Positions 1 through 6,121 of a stretch of 6,576 bases of DNA are shown in pieces (the first letter of the stretch is position 1; each line of letters begins with the position of its first letter). The stretch spans positions 1 through 6,576 of the forward strand of contig JBAUTF010000184.1 in assembly GCA_049582065.1 (NCBI GenBank), in the 5' to 3' direction. This DNA is from DATKSS01 sp049582065. GTDB taxonomy: Bacteria; Chloroflexota; Dormibacteria; Dormibacterales; Dormibacteraceae. A model generated the notes under the pieces. That model was given only the letters and a program-made list of their open reading frames with translations. It was not told the origin of the DNA and did not search any database. A program made the position numbers and the translations under genes.

Positions 1-110
1 GCGACCTCGCGCGAGTCGGTGTGAAAAGTCGAGAACGTATTTCCGACCTGGGTGCCGCCGACCTCGCCGCCCCCGGTCGCCTCGAGGATCTCGAGAAGAC
101 TGAGTTTCAT
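1..110 (-). CDS. murF: Mur ligase N-terminus, probably MurF (partial)
   Basis: First 36 codons of a Mur ligase that runs off the left edge of the window. The start reads MKLSLLEILEATGG and is followed near residues 31-34 by TDSRE, the conserved N-terminal (T)DSR motif of the UDP-MurNAc-peptide ligases. These cytoplasmic enzymes add amino acids or D-Ala-D-Ala to the peptidoglycan stem peptide. The L-x-E-I-x-x-A-T-G-G opening resembles MurF (D-Ala-D-Ala adding) more than MurE, which usually opens differently, but the central ATP-binding domain lies outside the window, so MurE cannot be excluded. The ATG at 110 lies 16 nt after the ftsI stop and has only a weak Shine-Dalgarno (around TATCGG), so translation probably depends on ftsI. 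If this is MurF, murE is missing from its usual place between ftsI and murF. Mur ligase is secure; the MurF choice is moderate. Confidence 0.75.
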   Translation of the reverse strand, partial: MKLSLLEILEATGGGEVGGTQVGNTFSTFHTDSREV

Positions 111-126
111 CCGATAAGTAGAACTG

Positions 127-1890
127 CTAGCTCGGGTCCGGTGTTATGCGCCAGTCCACGACCATCGCCTGCGCGATCTTCTGCCAGATCGGGCCGGCGG
201 TGATGTAGCCGTCGTTGAGCGTCCAGTTGCGATCGCTTCCGGGGGCGTGCGGCTTGCGAACGACGACCAGCATCGTGAACCGAGGATGCTGCGCCGGAAG
301 GAAGCCCACGAACGACGCCCAGACATCCTGCGTGTACTGGCCGTTGACGGGGATCTGTGAGCTGCCGGTCTTGCCCGCCTGGTCGAGCGCGAATCCCTTG
401 ACCCTCGATGTGTACCCGGAGCCGTGCTGAACGTCGTTCTCCATCATGGCGGTCATCTGCGACGCCACGGCGGGGCTGACCACCTGGCGCTGGGGCTGCA
501 GGAGCAGGGGGTTGATCTGGGTTCCGATCCGCTCGACGACGTGCGGCGGGGCGTACTTGCCGCCGTTGGCGATGACGTTGACGGCCGACAGCATCTGGAC
601 CATGTTGACGTCGATGCCCTCGCCGAAAGAACTGGTCGCGTACTGCGCATCGCCCATCTGCGAGGCTGCAGGAGGCGCCACCGCATCCTCGGCCGCCACG
701 TCGATGCCGCTCGGCTTGGTCAACCCGAATCCCTGCAGGTAGCTGTAGAAGGCGGCGTGTCCCTCCGCCTGCATCGCTTTCATCGCGCCGACGTTGAGCG
801 AGTCCTGCAGCACGTACGTGTAGTTGATGTTGCCGTGGTTTCGCCGGTCCCAGTCGTAGATCCTGTAGCCGCCGACGGACAGGTAGCCCGGGTCGTTGAT
901 CACCGTGCTGGGTGTGATCGCCCCAGAATTCATGGCCCCCGCGAGCGTGACTACCTTCATCACCGAACCCGGCTCGTAGACCGAGCTGGCGACGTTGTCG
1001 AGGAACAGCGACGGGTCCGTGTGGTTGAAGTCGTTGGCGTTGTAGCCAGGGTAGTCGGCCCACGCGACGATGCCGCCTGTCGATGGGTCCATGACCAGCA
1101 CGCTGCCGCTCTCCGCTTTGTCCAGCTTGACGCCGTCCGCGAGCGCCTGCTCTGCTGCGTACTGGACGTTGGCGTCGAGCGAAAGCACGAGGTTGGAGCC
1201 GTTGACCGGGTCCTGCTGGGCGTGGCTGCCGAGCACTATCTCGCGATTGGCAAGGTCGCGGTAGCTCGAGATGTAGCCTGGAGTCCCCGCAAGTACGCTC
1301 TGGTACTTGGCCTCCAGCCCGTACTGGCCGTCGCCGTTGTAGTTGACGAAGCCCAGCAGGTTGGCCGCCAGCGTCGTGCCGGGCCCGATGCCGGGCAGGT
1401 ACGCCCGCTGCGTCTCGTCCTCGAGCCCGACGCCCGGAAGCTGCAGGGCCCGCAACTTGTCGGCCTTGTCCTGTGAGAAACGCCGGGCGATGTAGGCGAA
1501 CTTGGCGCCGGATTCAAGCGTAGTGATGACCGAGCCCTTGTCGACTCCCAGTACTGATGCGAGGCCTCCCGCGACCTGATCGCGCTGCGCCGGGGTGACC
1601 TGGTCAGGTGACACGAAGGCCGAGTAGACGGTCGTGTTGACCACGAGCTGCGTGAGGTTGCGGTCGAGGATCACGCCGCGGGTGGCCGGCAGCTCGGCCA
1701 CATCCTGGTACTGGGCCTGGGCCTGCTGCGTGAGCTGGCTGTGCTCGATCACCTGCCAGTAGGCGAGGCGGGCCCAGATCGAGCCCGCCAGGACGAGTGC
1801 GATGGCGAACATCGAGAGGATGCGAAGTTGCGCCGAACCAACACGCTCGACGCGTCCCGGGCGTCTCGCTCCGAGCGCCCTGCTCGACAC
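127..1890 (-). CDS. ftsI: Class B penicillin-binding protein, FtsI/PBP3 septal transpeptidase
   Basis: Septal D,D-transpeptidase of 587 residues that cross-links peptidoglycan at the division site, working with FtsW and the FtsQLB-type proteins. The layout is a short basic cytoplasmic tail, one membrane anchor (about residues 22-44), a PBP dimerisation domain opening with RGVILDRN (71-78), and a transpeptidase domain. The three catalytic motifs are visible: SVMK with nucleophile Ser309, SLN at 364-366 (SxN), and KTGS at 507-510 (usual form KTGT). No C-terminal PASTA repeats are seen; the protein ends soon after the transpeptidase domain. The GTG start at 1890 shares one base with the TAG stop of the upstream ftsL-like gene. 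There is no clear Shine-Dalgarno, so translational coupling is likely. The membrane segment followed directly by the dimerisation domain supports this start. Family assignment is secure; the role as septal rather than elongation PBP follows from its position in the dcw cluster. Confidence 0.95.
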   Translation of the reverse strand: MSSRALGARRPGRVERVGSAQLRILSMFAIALVLAGSIWARLAYWQVIEHSQLTQQAQAQYQDVAELPATRGVILDRNLTQLVVNTTVYSAFVSPDQVTPAQRDQVAGGLASVLGVDKGSVITTLESGAKFAYIARRFSQDKADKLRALQLPGVGLEDETQRAYLPGIGPGTTLAANLLGFVNYNGDGQYGLEAKYQSVLAGTPGYISSYRDLANREIVLGSHAQQDPVNGSNLVLSLDANVQYAAEQALADGVKLDKAESGSVLVMDPSTGGIVAWADYPGYNANDFNHTDPSLFLDNVASSVYEPGSVMKVVTLAGAMNSGAITPSTVINDPGYLSVGGYRIYDWDRRNHGNINYTYVLQDSLNVGAMKAMQAEGHAAFYSYLQGFGLTKPSGIDVAAEDAVAPPAASQMGDAQYATSSFGEGIDVNMVQMLSAVNVIANGGKYAPPHVVERIGTQINPLLLQPQRQVVSPAVASQMTAMMENDVQHGSGYTSRVKGFALDQAGKTGSSQIPVNGQYTQDVWASFVGFLPAQHPRFTMLVVVRKPHAPGSDRNWTLNDGYITAGPIWQKIAQAMVVDWRITPDPS

Positions 1891-2423
1891 TACTTGGTGG
1901 TCGCCGCCATGACGTCGCGCGTCCCGCCGACCGTGTTGACGACGGCCGCGACGGCCTGCATCCAGAGGGGAGTTGTGCCACCCGCCGAGGCGCCGACCGG
2001 CGCGCCCAGGTCGATCGCGAGGGGCTGGCCCGCCACGTAAGTCGCCGGCGCCACCCGCTGCAGGCCGCTCTGCGCGGCTTGCTGCTGGACCTGCGCCGGC
2101 GCGTGCGCCGTCACCTCCTGGTATCGCAGCTGGTCCTGCTGGGCGATGAGCTGGCGCTGCTGGTCCTGGAGCCGGGCGATGTCGTAGGACGACTGCGTGG
2201 CCTCTGCCGCGAGCGTGAGGTAGAAAAGCACGGCGATCACGATCGCGCCGAGCCCGACATAGGCGTGGCCGAAACCCGTCAGGCGCAGGCGGCTCGCGGC
2301 CGCCGAACCGGCGACCTGGACGAATCCACGCGTGCGGCGACGCCGCCGAGGCGGTGCGCTGACGTGGGGGGTGCTGCCTGCGACGACCAGGCGGCGCCGG
2401 GCCAGTATTCGGGTCGATGTCAA
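1890..2423 (-). CDS. ftsL: FtsL/DivIC-like septum formation protein
   Basis: Small bitopic membrane protein of 177 residues with the FtsL/DivIC architecture. An Arg-rich cytoplasmic tail (six consecutive basic residues near 26-31) leads to one transmembrane helix (about 54-73), then a Gln-rich coiled coil (about 74-105) outside the membrane, then a low-complexity Ala/Gly/Val tail. FtsL-type proteins join FtsB/DivIC and FtsQ/DivIB to activate FtsWI. Sequence conservation in this family is poor, so the call rests on topology and on the position between rsmH and ftsI. The start is TTG at 2423: it is the first possible start after an in-frame TAA and has GAGGA seven bases upstream. The stop TAG overlaps the GTG of ftsI by one base. 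The tail of about 70 residues after the coiled coil is longer than in most short FtsL proteins. FtsB/DivIC is the alternative name. Confidence 0.8.
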   Translation of the reverse strand: MTSTRILARRRLVVAGSTPHVSAPPRRRRRTRGFVQVAGSAAASRLRLTGFGHAYVGLGAIVIAVLFYLTLAAEATQSSYDIARLQDQQRQLIAQQDQLRYQEVTAHAPAQVQQQAAQSGLQRVAPATYVAGQPLAIDLGAPVGASAGGTTPLWMQAVAAVVNTVGGTRDVMAATTK

Positions 2424-2497
2424 GACGTATTCCTCATTTGTTGCTGGGACGTTGGCTTACTTGGTGGGTTTGCGTTTGCGGTTTTGTCTCTCCCCAT
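2420..2497 (-). other. Possible 25-codon ORF overlapping the ftsL-like start (doubtful)
   Basis: An ATG at 2497 opens a 25-codon frame rich in Gln, Asn, Pro, Ser and Thr. It ends at a TGA that overlaps the TTG start of the ftsL-like gene in the shared bases TTGA. The overlap is the form seen in translational coupling, and the codons are less GC-rich than in neighbouring genes. However, the ATG has no convincing Shine-Dalgarno (it is preceded by a GGCCGGCCGG run), and no family is recognisable. It may be a chance frame in an untranslated spacer. Confidence 0.15.
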
Positions 2498-2553
2498 CCG
2501 GCCGGCCGCTTTACGGACGGCCACCTTCCCCACACAGTGGGAAAGCGGTGGTG

Positions 2554-2587
2554 CCTGGTGGCCGGAGGGGTTGTGCCGGCCACCAGG
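2554..2587 (-). other. Strong hairpin after rsmH (perfect 12-bp stem)
   Basis: CCTGGTGGCCGG at 2554-2565 and its exact reverse complement at 2576-2587 form a 12-bp stem around a 10-nt loop. It begins 10 nt after the rsmH stop codon on the minus strand. No T-run follows on either strand, so it is not a standard intrinsic terminator. Likely roles are an mRNA 3'-end stabiliser, a processing site, or a partial (Rho-assisted) transcription stop that lowers expression of the downstream division genes relative to mraZ and rsmH. The stem is seen directly; its role is inferred. Confidence 0.6.
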
Positions 2588-2597
2588 ACTTGTGGAT

Positions 2598-3521
2598 TCA
2601 GATTCTTTCCGCCACGCGCAGCCGTGCGGAGCGGGCTCGAGGGTTGGCTGAAACCTCCTCGTCGGAGGGCCGCACGGGGCGGCGGGTCACGATGCGAAGG
2701 GTGGCCCGGTGGCCGCAGGTGCAGACTGGCTGCTGGGGTGGGCAGATACAGTCTTTCGACTCGACGTTGAAGAATGACTTGACCAAGCGGTCTTCCAGGG
2801 AATGGAAGCTGATCGTCGCCATACGACCACCGGGTTTAAGAATCAAAAGAGCTGCTTTCAGTCCTGCTTCGATCTCGTCCAGCTCGCCGTTGACCGCGAT
2901 ACGGAGGCCTTGAAAGGTCCTCGTCGCGACGTTGATGTCTCGCGGCCAGGCTTGGCGTGGAATCGCCGCCTCGACGGCCTGGGCCAGGTCGCGCGTGGTG
3001 CGCAGCGGGCGCCGCGCCACGATGAACTGGGCGATCCTCCGAGCCCAACGTTCTTCGCCGTATTGACGCAGGATGCGCTCGATCTCGGCGACGTCGAATT
3101 CGTTGACGATCCGTGCCGCGGTGAGCTTGGCGGCCGTGTCCATCCTCATGTCGAGCGGCCCGTCGGCGCGGAAGCTGAATCCGCGCTCAGGATCGTCGAG
3201 CTGGGTGCTGGAGAGACCGAAATCGAAGAGGACCAGGTCGGCTTGCGTGAATCCGTTCGCGTTACAGATCGAGCCAAGCTCGGAGAACGGCCCATTGACC
3301 AGTACCGCCGCCGGCCCGAACTGGGCCAGCGTCACCCGGCCTGCCTCCACTGCAGCCGGATCGCGGTCGATCCCGAGCAGCCGGCCGCCAGGTGTGATCC
3401 TCTCCAGGATTTGGCGGGCATGGCCCGCCTGCCCGAGGGTGCAGTCGATCGCGACCGCGCCCGTTCGGGGCTGTAGCAGCTCTATTACCTCTTGTGAAAG
3501 TGCGGGAACGTGCGGACTAAT
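2598..3521 (-). CDS. rsmH: 16S rRNA (cytosine-1402-N4)-methyltransferase RsmH
   Basis: S-adenosylmethionine-dependent methyltransferase that modifies C1402 in the decoding centre of 16S rRNA. With ATT at 3521 as start the protein has 307 residues, normal for the family. Visible family motifs are HVPAL near the N-terminus (4-8), the SAM-binding DCTLGQAGHA (26-35; the usual GGGGH is GQAGH here) and GIDRDP (50-55), the long signature from DFGLSS through GPLDMRMD (100-128), NVATRTFQGLRIAVN (197-211), SFHSLEDR (238-245), a CxC...CxC cluster (Cys258, 260, 267, 269), and the C-terminal NPRARSARLR. There is no ATG, GTG or TTG between the in-frame upstream TGA and the conserved N-terminus. The only plausible start before HVPAL is ATT, which overlaps the mraZ stop (ATTAG). 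A single-base error that hides a GTG start inside mraZ is the alternative. Product identity is very secure; the start is not. Confidence 0.95.
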   Translation of the reverse strand: MSPHVPALSQEVIELLQPRTGAVAIDCTLGQAGHARQILERITPGGRLLGIDRDPAAVEAGRVTLAQFGPAAVLVNGPFSELGSICNANGFTQADLVLFDFGLSSTQLDDPERGFSFRADGPLDMRMDTAAKLTAARIVNEFDVAEIERILRQYGEERWARRIAQFIVARRPLRTTRDLAQAVEAAIPRQAWPRDINVATRTFQGLRIAVNGELDEIEAGLKAALLILKPGGRMATISFHSLEDRLVKSFFNVESKDCICPPQQPVCTCGHRATLRIVTRRPVRPSDEEVSANPRARSARLRVAERI

Positions 3522-3948
3522 GCCCTTGGATCACCCTGTCAGCGAATTCTGTAAAGCGCCCTTGAGCGTCGGCGCTGTAGCTGTCCCATCGGCCCTCGGG
3601 CCAGATTTCCACCCGGGACCCCGTCCCGATCACCACGACCGTCGACGGCGTGTCGATCCCCGACAGCCGGCGTTGCTCCGGTTGCAGGCTGATCCGTCCC
3701 TGCCCATCCGGCTCGAACGAGTCCGAAAGCGGATACAAAGTGCGCGCCAGCGCGCGCTGGTCCGGTCCAGGCAGGGGGCTCTTGAGCTCCTCTGCCAGGG
3801 CGGCCCAGAGGTCCGGCGGATAGATCGCGAGCACGTTGTCCTGGCTCACCGAAACGTAGCTCCCTTCCGTGAGCTGCTTGCGGAAAGCGGCCGGGATGGC
3901 CACCCTCCCCTTGTCGTCCACCCGCGCCCGATGCGCTCCGGTGAACAC
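3517..3948 (-). CDS. mraZ: Transcriptional regulator MraZ
   Basis: DNA-binding protein of 143 residues, the usual family length, made of two SpoVT/AbrB-like halves. The first opens MFTGAHRARVDDKGRVAIPAAFR, with the hallmark DxKGR at 11-15; the second carries DGQGR at 81-85 and ends with a VEIWP motif near 113-117. MraZ forms ring-shaped oligomers, binds tandem repeats before its own gene and controls the dcw operon, usually as an autorepressor. The GTG start at 3948 is fixed by an immediately preceding TGA, by the conserved MFxG opening, and by GGGAGG eight bases upstream. The stop TAG overlaps the inferred ATT start of rsmH. The gene leads the dcw cluster, with a good promoter and MraZ-type operator about 230-290 bases upstream. 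Confidence 0.96.
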   Translation of the reverse strand: MFTGAHRARVDDKGRVAIPAAFRKQLTEGSYVSVSQDNVLAIYPPDLWAALAEELKSPLPGPDQRALARTLYPLSDSFEPDGQGRISLQPEQRRLSGIDTPSTVVVIGTGSRVEIWPEGRWDSYSADAQGRFTEFADRVIQGH

Positions 3949-4182
3949 TCATCGGGCCTCCCAAAAGCTGCGAGCCGCCCGCTGCTGCCGTGCGCACAGG
4001 CTGCATCCGCAGCCGTGCAGCTCGAGGGGCAGCGCGTTACCGTGCTTGTCGAATCGATGATTGATGGCCGACGGCCGGCCCCCATCGCGGCTGCGGGGAG
4101 AAGTGGCGTAGAGGAGGTGTATGGCGTGCCTTACCTGGACGTAGGGGACGACGTTTGCTGGGACGTTTGCTGGATTCACCAC
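3949..4182 (-). CDS. Possible small ORF of 77 codons in the mraZ leader
   Basis: A frame open from GTG at 4182 (or the next codon, GTG at 4179) ends with a TGA immediately before the mraZ GTG, so stop and start abut as TGAGTG. GGGGAG sits five bases before the GTG at 4179, an acceptable ribosome site, though it overlaps the MraZ operator. Near the N-terminus the in-frame 12-bp tandem repeat gives PANVPANV; the C-terminal third contains HGCGCSLC. No family is recognised. In GC-rich DNA, frames of this length occur by chance, and other frames over 3949-4085 are also open. It could be a real coupled small protein or simply an untranslated leader. Confidence 0.27.
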   Translation of the reverse strand: MVNPANVPANVVPYVQVRHAIHLLYATSPRSRDGGRPSAINHRFDKHGNALPLELHGCGCSLCARQQRAARSFWEAR

Positions 4183-4190
4183 TTCTCCCC
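4095..4190. repeat. 12-bp inverted repeat flanking the mraZ leader
   Basis: GGGGAGAAGTGG lies at 4095-4106 on the plus strand and again at 4190-4179 on the minus strand, an exact 12-bp inverted repeat with a 72-bp spacer. The minus-strand copy is the core of the MraZ-type operator. The plus-strand copy may be a second, inverted operator-like half, and in RNA the two copies could pair as the base of a long leader hairpin. The repeat is seen; either function is inferred. Confidence 0.6.
4150..4173. repeat. Tandem 12-bp direct repeat (two exact copies)
   Basis: GACGTTTGCTGG occurs twice without a gap at 4150-4161 and 4162-4173 (plus-strand sense), inside the transcribed leader of mraZ and next to the MraZ-type operator. 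The length is a multiple of three, so it keeps the frame of the possible small ORF. It may be simple slippage or a pair of protein-binding sites on nearly the same helix face. Confidence 0.8.
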
Positions 4191-4193
4191 ACT
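4177..4193 (-). promoter_or_regulatory. Probable MraZ operator (AGTGG repeats)
   Basis: On the minus strand the site reads AGTGGGGAGAAGTGGTG: two AGTGG units with a 10-bp period, the pattern of MraZ-binding repeats (TGGG/GTGG-type units, one helical turn apart) before mraZ genes. It begins about 22 bp downstream of the -10 element, so a bound MraZ ring would block early elongation, which fits autorepression. Only two clear units are visible, fewer than the three or four of well-studied operators. Confidence 0.55.
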
Positions 4194-4214
4194 GATCACC
4201 GCGATTCGCCGCAA

Positions 4215-4243
4215 ACAGTAACCAGCGGCTCTCAGCCTGTCAA
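4215..4243 (-). promoter_or_regulatory. mraZ/dcw promoter (sigma-70 type)
   Basis: On the minus strand a perfect -35 TTGACA (4243-4238) is followed after exactly 17 bp by TACTGT (4220-4215), a TAnnnT -10 element. Transcription would start near 4208 and leave a leader of about 260 nt before the mraZ GTG, containing the operator and both repeats. It is the best promoter match upstream of the cluster. Confidence 0.7.
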
Positions 4244-4412
4244 TACCCTTACCACAAGATGTAGTGAGGGCCTAAGCCCACCACGTGGCACCGAACGCAG
4301 GATGTTGAGATTCGGGCGGTGAGCGACCCTAGATGTGGTGGCGAATGGTGATAGTGGCGAACATCAGTTTGGGGGCAAACTATTTTCGCTTGAACGCCGT
4401 TCCTGATTTTCT
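4244..4412. other. Spacer between the ABC permease and the mraZ promoter
   Basis: This stretch between the permease stop and the mraZ promoter shows no credible gene on either strand. It contains the hairpin at 4357-4389, a short direct repeat GTGGCGAA (4338-4345 and 4354-4361, 16-bp period) and the palindrome CCACGTGG near 4280. No function is clear for these. Confidence 0.5.
4357..4389 (-). terminator. Weak hairpin after the ABC permease, possible terminator
   Basis: AGTTTG and CAAACT (4366-4371 and 4376-4381) form a 6-bp stem with a 4-nt loop, and GCGAA/TTCGC (4357-4361 and 4385-4389) can close an outer 5-bp stem across an internal loop. It begins about 24 nt after the permease stop. No T-run follows on the minus strand, so intrinsic termination would be poor. 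This is the only candidate end for the exporter operon before the mraZ promoter. Confidence 0.3.
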
Positions 4413-5300
4413 TTACCCACTCCGCTTCAGCAGTCCGAGCCTTTTGGCCCGTTTCTCAGCCCAACCGAAGACCAGGATGCCGATGGGTATCAGGGCGGCG
4501 CCCATCGCCACGAGGATCGCGATGAAGGGCAGCTCGCCCGCGACGTCCACCCCGTCGAGCAGGCTTGAGCGCATCCCCAACAGGGCATAGGTCAGCGGGC
4601 TGGCGGCGCCTGCGAACTGCATCGGCACGGGCAGCACGGTCAGCGGGTAGTAAACCCCCGAGACCAGCAGCAGGAAGCCCTGCAGCGCAATCGACATCTG
4701 CTCGCCCTTCTGCGGCGAGAGCAGTGGGAGGACCGAGGTCAGGATGCTCAGTCCGATCAGCGGCAGGGTCGATGCGGCCAGCACCGCGAGCGCGGCCGGG
4801 ATGTTGGCGTGCGAAAAGTCCAGCCGGAACATCGCAGCGGCGACGACGAGCACCACCAAGGTACGAGCCAGGCCGTAGCCGATCGCAAACAGGCAGATGC
4901 CCATCAGGTGGGTGGTCCGCTTGACCGGGGCCATGAACGTGTACTCGATCGTCCCCTCCCAGCGCTCCCATGAGATCGCGTACGCGGCCTCCATGAAGAC
5001 CAGGGAGAGATAACCCCACAGCAGCGCGCCGATCAGCAGGTACAGCTGGGCCTTGCGCAAATCGAACGACCCGCCCCGTGCCCCGAGCGAGCCGAGGCCC
5101 GATGCCAGGAAGCCGATCGAGAGCACGCTGACCAGGCTGTAGAAGAGCCAGACCACCTCCCACAGCCAGTAGCGCTTGACGACGTGCATCTGCCGTTCGG
5201 CAAAGCCGAACAGGGCGTTGAGCTCGGTATGTCTTGGCCCCACGAACGCCGAGGCTTCGCCGTGAGGTCGCGGGGGCCCCTGTTGGACGCCTGCGCTCAC
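4413..5300 (-). CDS. ABC-2 type exporter permease
   Basis: Integral membrane permease of 295 residues, the membrane half of a DrrAB-like ABC-2 exporter; the ATPase partner is encoded directly upstream. Six hydrophobic segments are visible at about 47-66, 84-108, 134-157, 167-193, 203-222 and 257-280. Between the second and third is WERWEGTIEYTFMAPV (111-126), matching the cytoplasmic elbow of ABC-2 permeases, where E-G-T and a following proline are typical. The ALQGFLLLVSGVYYPLTVLP region (205-224) matches the family signature near the fifth segment. The start chosen is GTG at 5300: it overlaps the ATPase stop as GTGA and has AAGGAGG seven bases upstream. A longer upstream frame would run into the ATPase gene in another frame and looks non-coding. 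The substrate cannot be read from the sequence; drug, lipid or polysaccharide export are all possible. Confidence 0.88.
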   Translation of the reverse strand: MSAGVQQGPPRPHGEASAFVGPRHTELNALFGFAERQMHVVKRYWLWEVVWLFYSLVSVLSIGFLASGLGSLGARGGSFDLRKAQLYLLIGALLWGYLSLVFMEAAYAISWERWEGTIEYTFMAPVKRTTHLMGICLFAIGYGLARTLVVLVVAAAMFRLDFSHANIPAALAVLAASTLPLIGLSILTSVLPLLSPQKGEQMSIALQGFLLLVSGVYYPLTVLPVPMQFAGAASPLTYALLGMRSSLLDGVDVAGELPFIAILVAMGAALIPIGILVFGWAEKRAKRLGLLKRSG

Positions 5301-6121
5301 CCGTCGTCCTCCTTTTCGGCGACCGCGAGGCTCTTGCCGGTCAGGTGCATGAACACGTCTTCGAGCGTGGCCGCAGGGGAACCGCCTCCGTGGGCGCGGC
5401 AGAGATCCTCGGGAGTGCCGTCGGCGAGCACGCGACCGCCGTCCATCATCAGGACTCGGTCGCACAGCGCCGCGGCCTCGTCCATGTCGTGCGTGCAGAG
5501 CAGCACGGTCACGTCGCGCTCAGTCCGCAGGGCCTGGAGCAGCGACTGGACCTCTTTCTTCGAGCGTGGGTCCAGGCCTGTGGTCGGCTCGTCCATGAGG
5601 AGTAACGAGGGGGCGGTGAGGAAGCTGCGCGCGATCGCGACCTTCTGCTGTTGTCCCCGAGACAGCTGCTTCATGGGCTGGTCGATCGTGTGGAGCGGCA
5701 GACCGAGACGCTCGAGAATCGTGACGACGCGGCCACGCGTGCCTGTCTCGCCGCCTCCGTAAAGCCGCGCGGCGTAGAGCATGTTCTCCCAGGGGCTCAG
5801 CTCCTTGAAGAAGGCGGCTTCGACCGATACGCGGTTGACATGGCGCCTCACCGCGATCGGCTCGGCCACGACGTCCCATCCGAAGACCGACGCGTGGCCG
5901 GCGTCCGGGGTCAGCAGCGTCCCGAGGATGCGGATCAAGGTCGACTTCCCGCTTCCATTCGGTCCGAGGATTCCCGTGACGCCGCCCGCCTCGACCGTCA
6001 GGTCGAGCTCGTGAAGCGCCACGCTGTCCTTCCAGTCGCGCCGCCACCAGGGCGCGCCGGATTCGCGTTCCCTCCGACGGAACGCTTTCCTGATCCCGTT
6101 GATCTCAATTGCTGATGCCAT
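5297..6121 (-). CDS. ABC transporter ATP-binding protein (DrrA/CcmA-like exporter ATPase)
   Basis: Cytoplasmic ATPase of 274 residues that powers the ABC-2 permease encoded next. Motifs in order: Walker A GPNGSGKS (53-60), signature LSRGQ (153-157, with Arg for the usual first Gly), Walker B LLLMDEP (173-179), D-loop TGLD (181-184), and switch His211 in THDMDEA. Where the Q-loop glutamine is expected, before FFKELSPWENM, the sequence is NRVSV, so Val100 appears to replace Gln. The N-terminal 12-34 segment has a basic, Trp-containing insert (WWRRDW). A C-terminal TLEDVFMHLTGK (252-263) is the usual ending of exporter-type ATPases. ATG at 6121 is preceded by AGGAG at seven bases, and GTG one codon earlier is a less likely start. 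The gene lies behind a terminator with an apparent antiterminator, so expression is probably controlled by attenuation. Confidence 0.93.
   Translation of the reverse strand: MASAIEINGIRKAFRRRERESGAPWWRRDWKDSVALHELDLTVEAGGVTGILGPNGSGKSTLIRILGTLLTPDAGHASVFGWDVVAEPIAVRRHVNRVSVEAAFFKELSPWENMLYAARLYGGGETGTRGRVVTILERLGLPLHTIDQPMKQLSRGQQQKVAIARSFLTAPSLLLMDEPTTGLDPRSKKEVQSLLQALRTERDVTVLLCTHDMDEAAALCDRVLMMDGGRVLADGTPEDLCRAHGGGSPAATLEDVFMHLTGKSLAVAEKEDDG

Noticed and set aside
107..1063. Minus-strand frame overlapping ftsI in another register
   Set aside because: The Arg/Gly/Gln-rich translation has no motif, while the overlapping register encodes a complete penicillin-binding protein.
424..1476. Long plus-strand frame of about 350 codons opposite ftsI
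   Set aside because: It is the antisense of a well-conserved ftsI with all catalytic motifs; its His/Arg/Val-rich composition is typical of shadow frames in GC-rich DNA.
3073..4221. Long plus-strand frame of about 380 codons across rsmH, mraZ and the leader
   Set aside because: It runs antisense to two secure genes and through the mraZ promoter region; it shows no recognisable domain and has a shadow-like composition.
4391..4402. Short palindrome GAACGCCGTTC as a possible LexA/SOS box
   Set aside because: The half-sites are three bases apart instead of the four in the CGAAC-n4-GTTCG consensus, and the site lies downstream of a gene, not at a promoter.
5301..5465. Upstream extension of the permease frame
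   Set aside because: It would lie entirely inside the ATPase gene in another frame, with Arg-rich low-complexity residues; the GTG at 5300 has a strong Shine-Dalgarno and the GTGA overlap.
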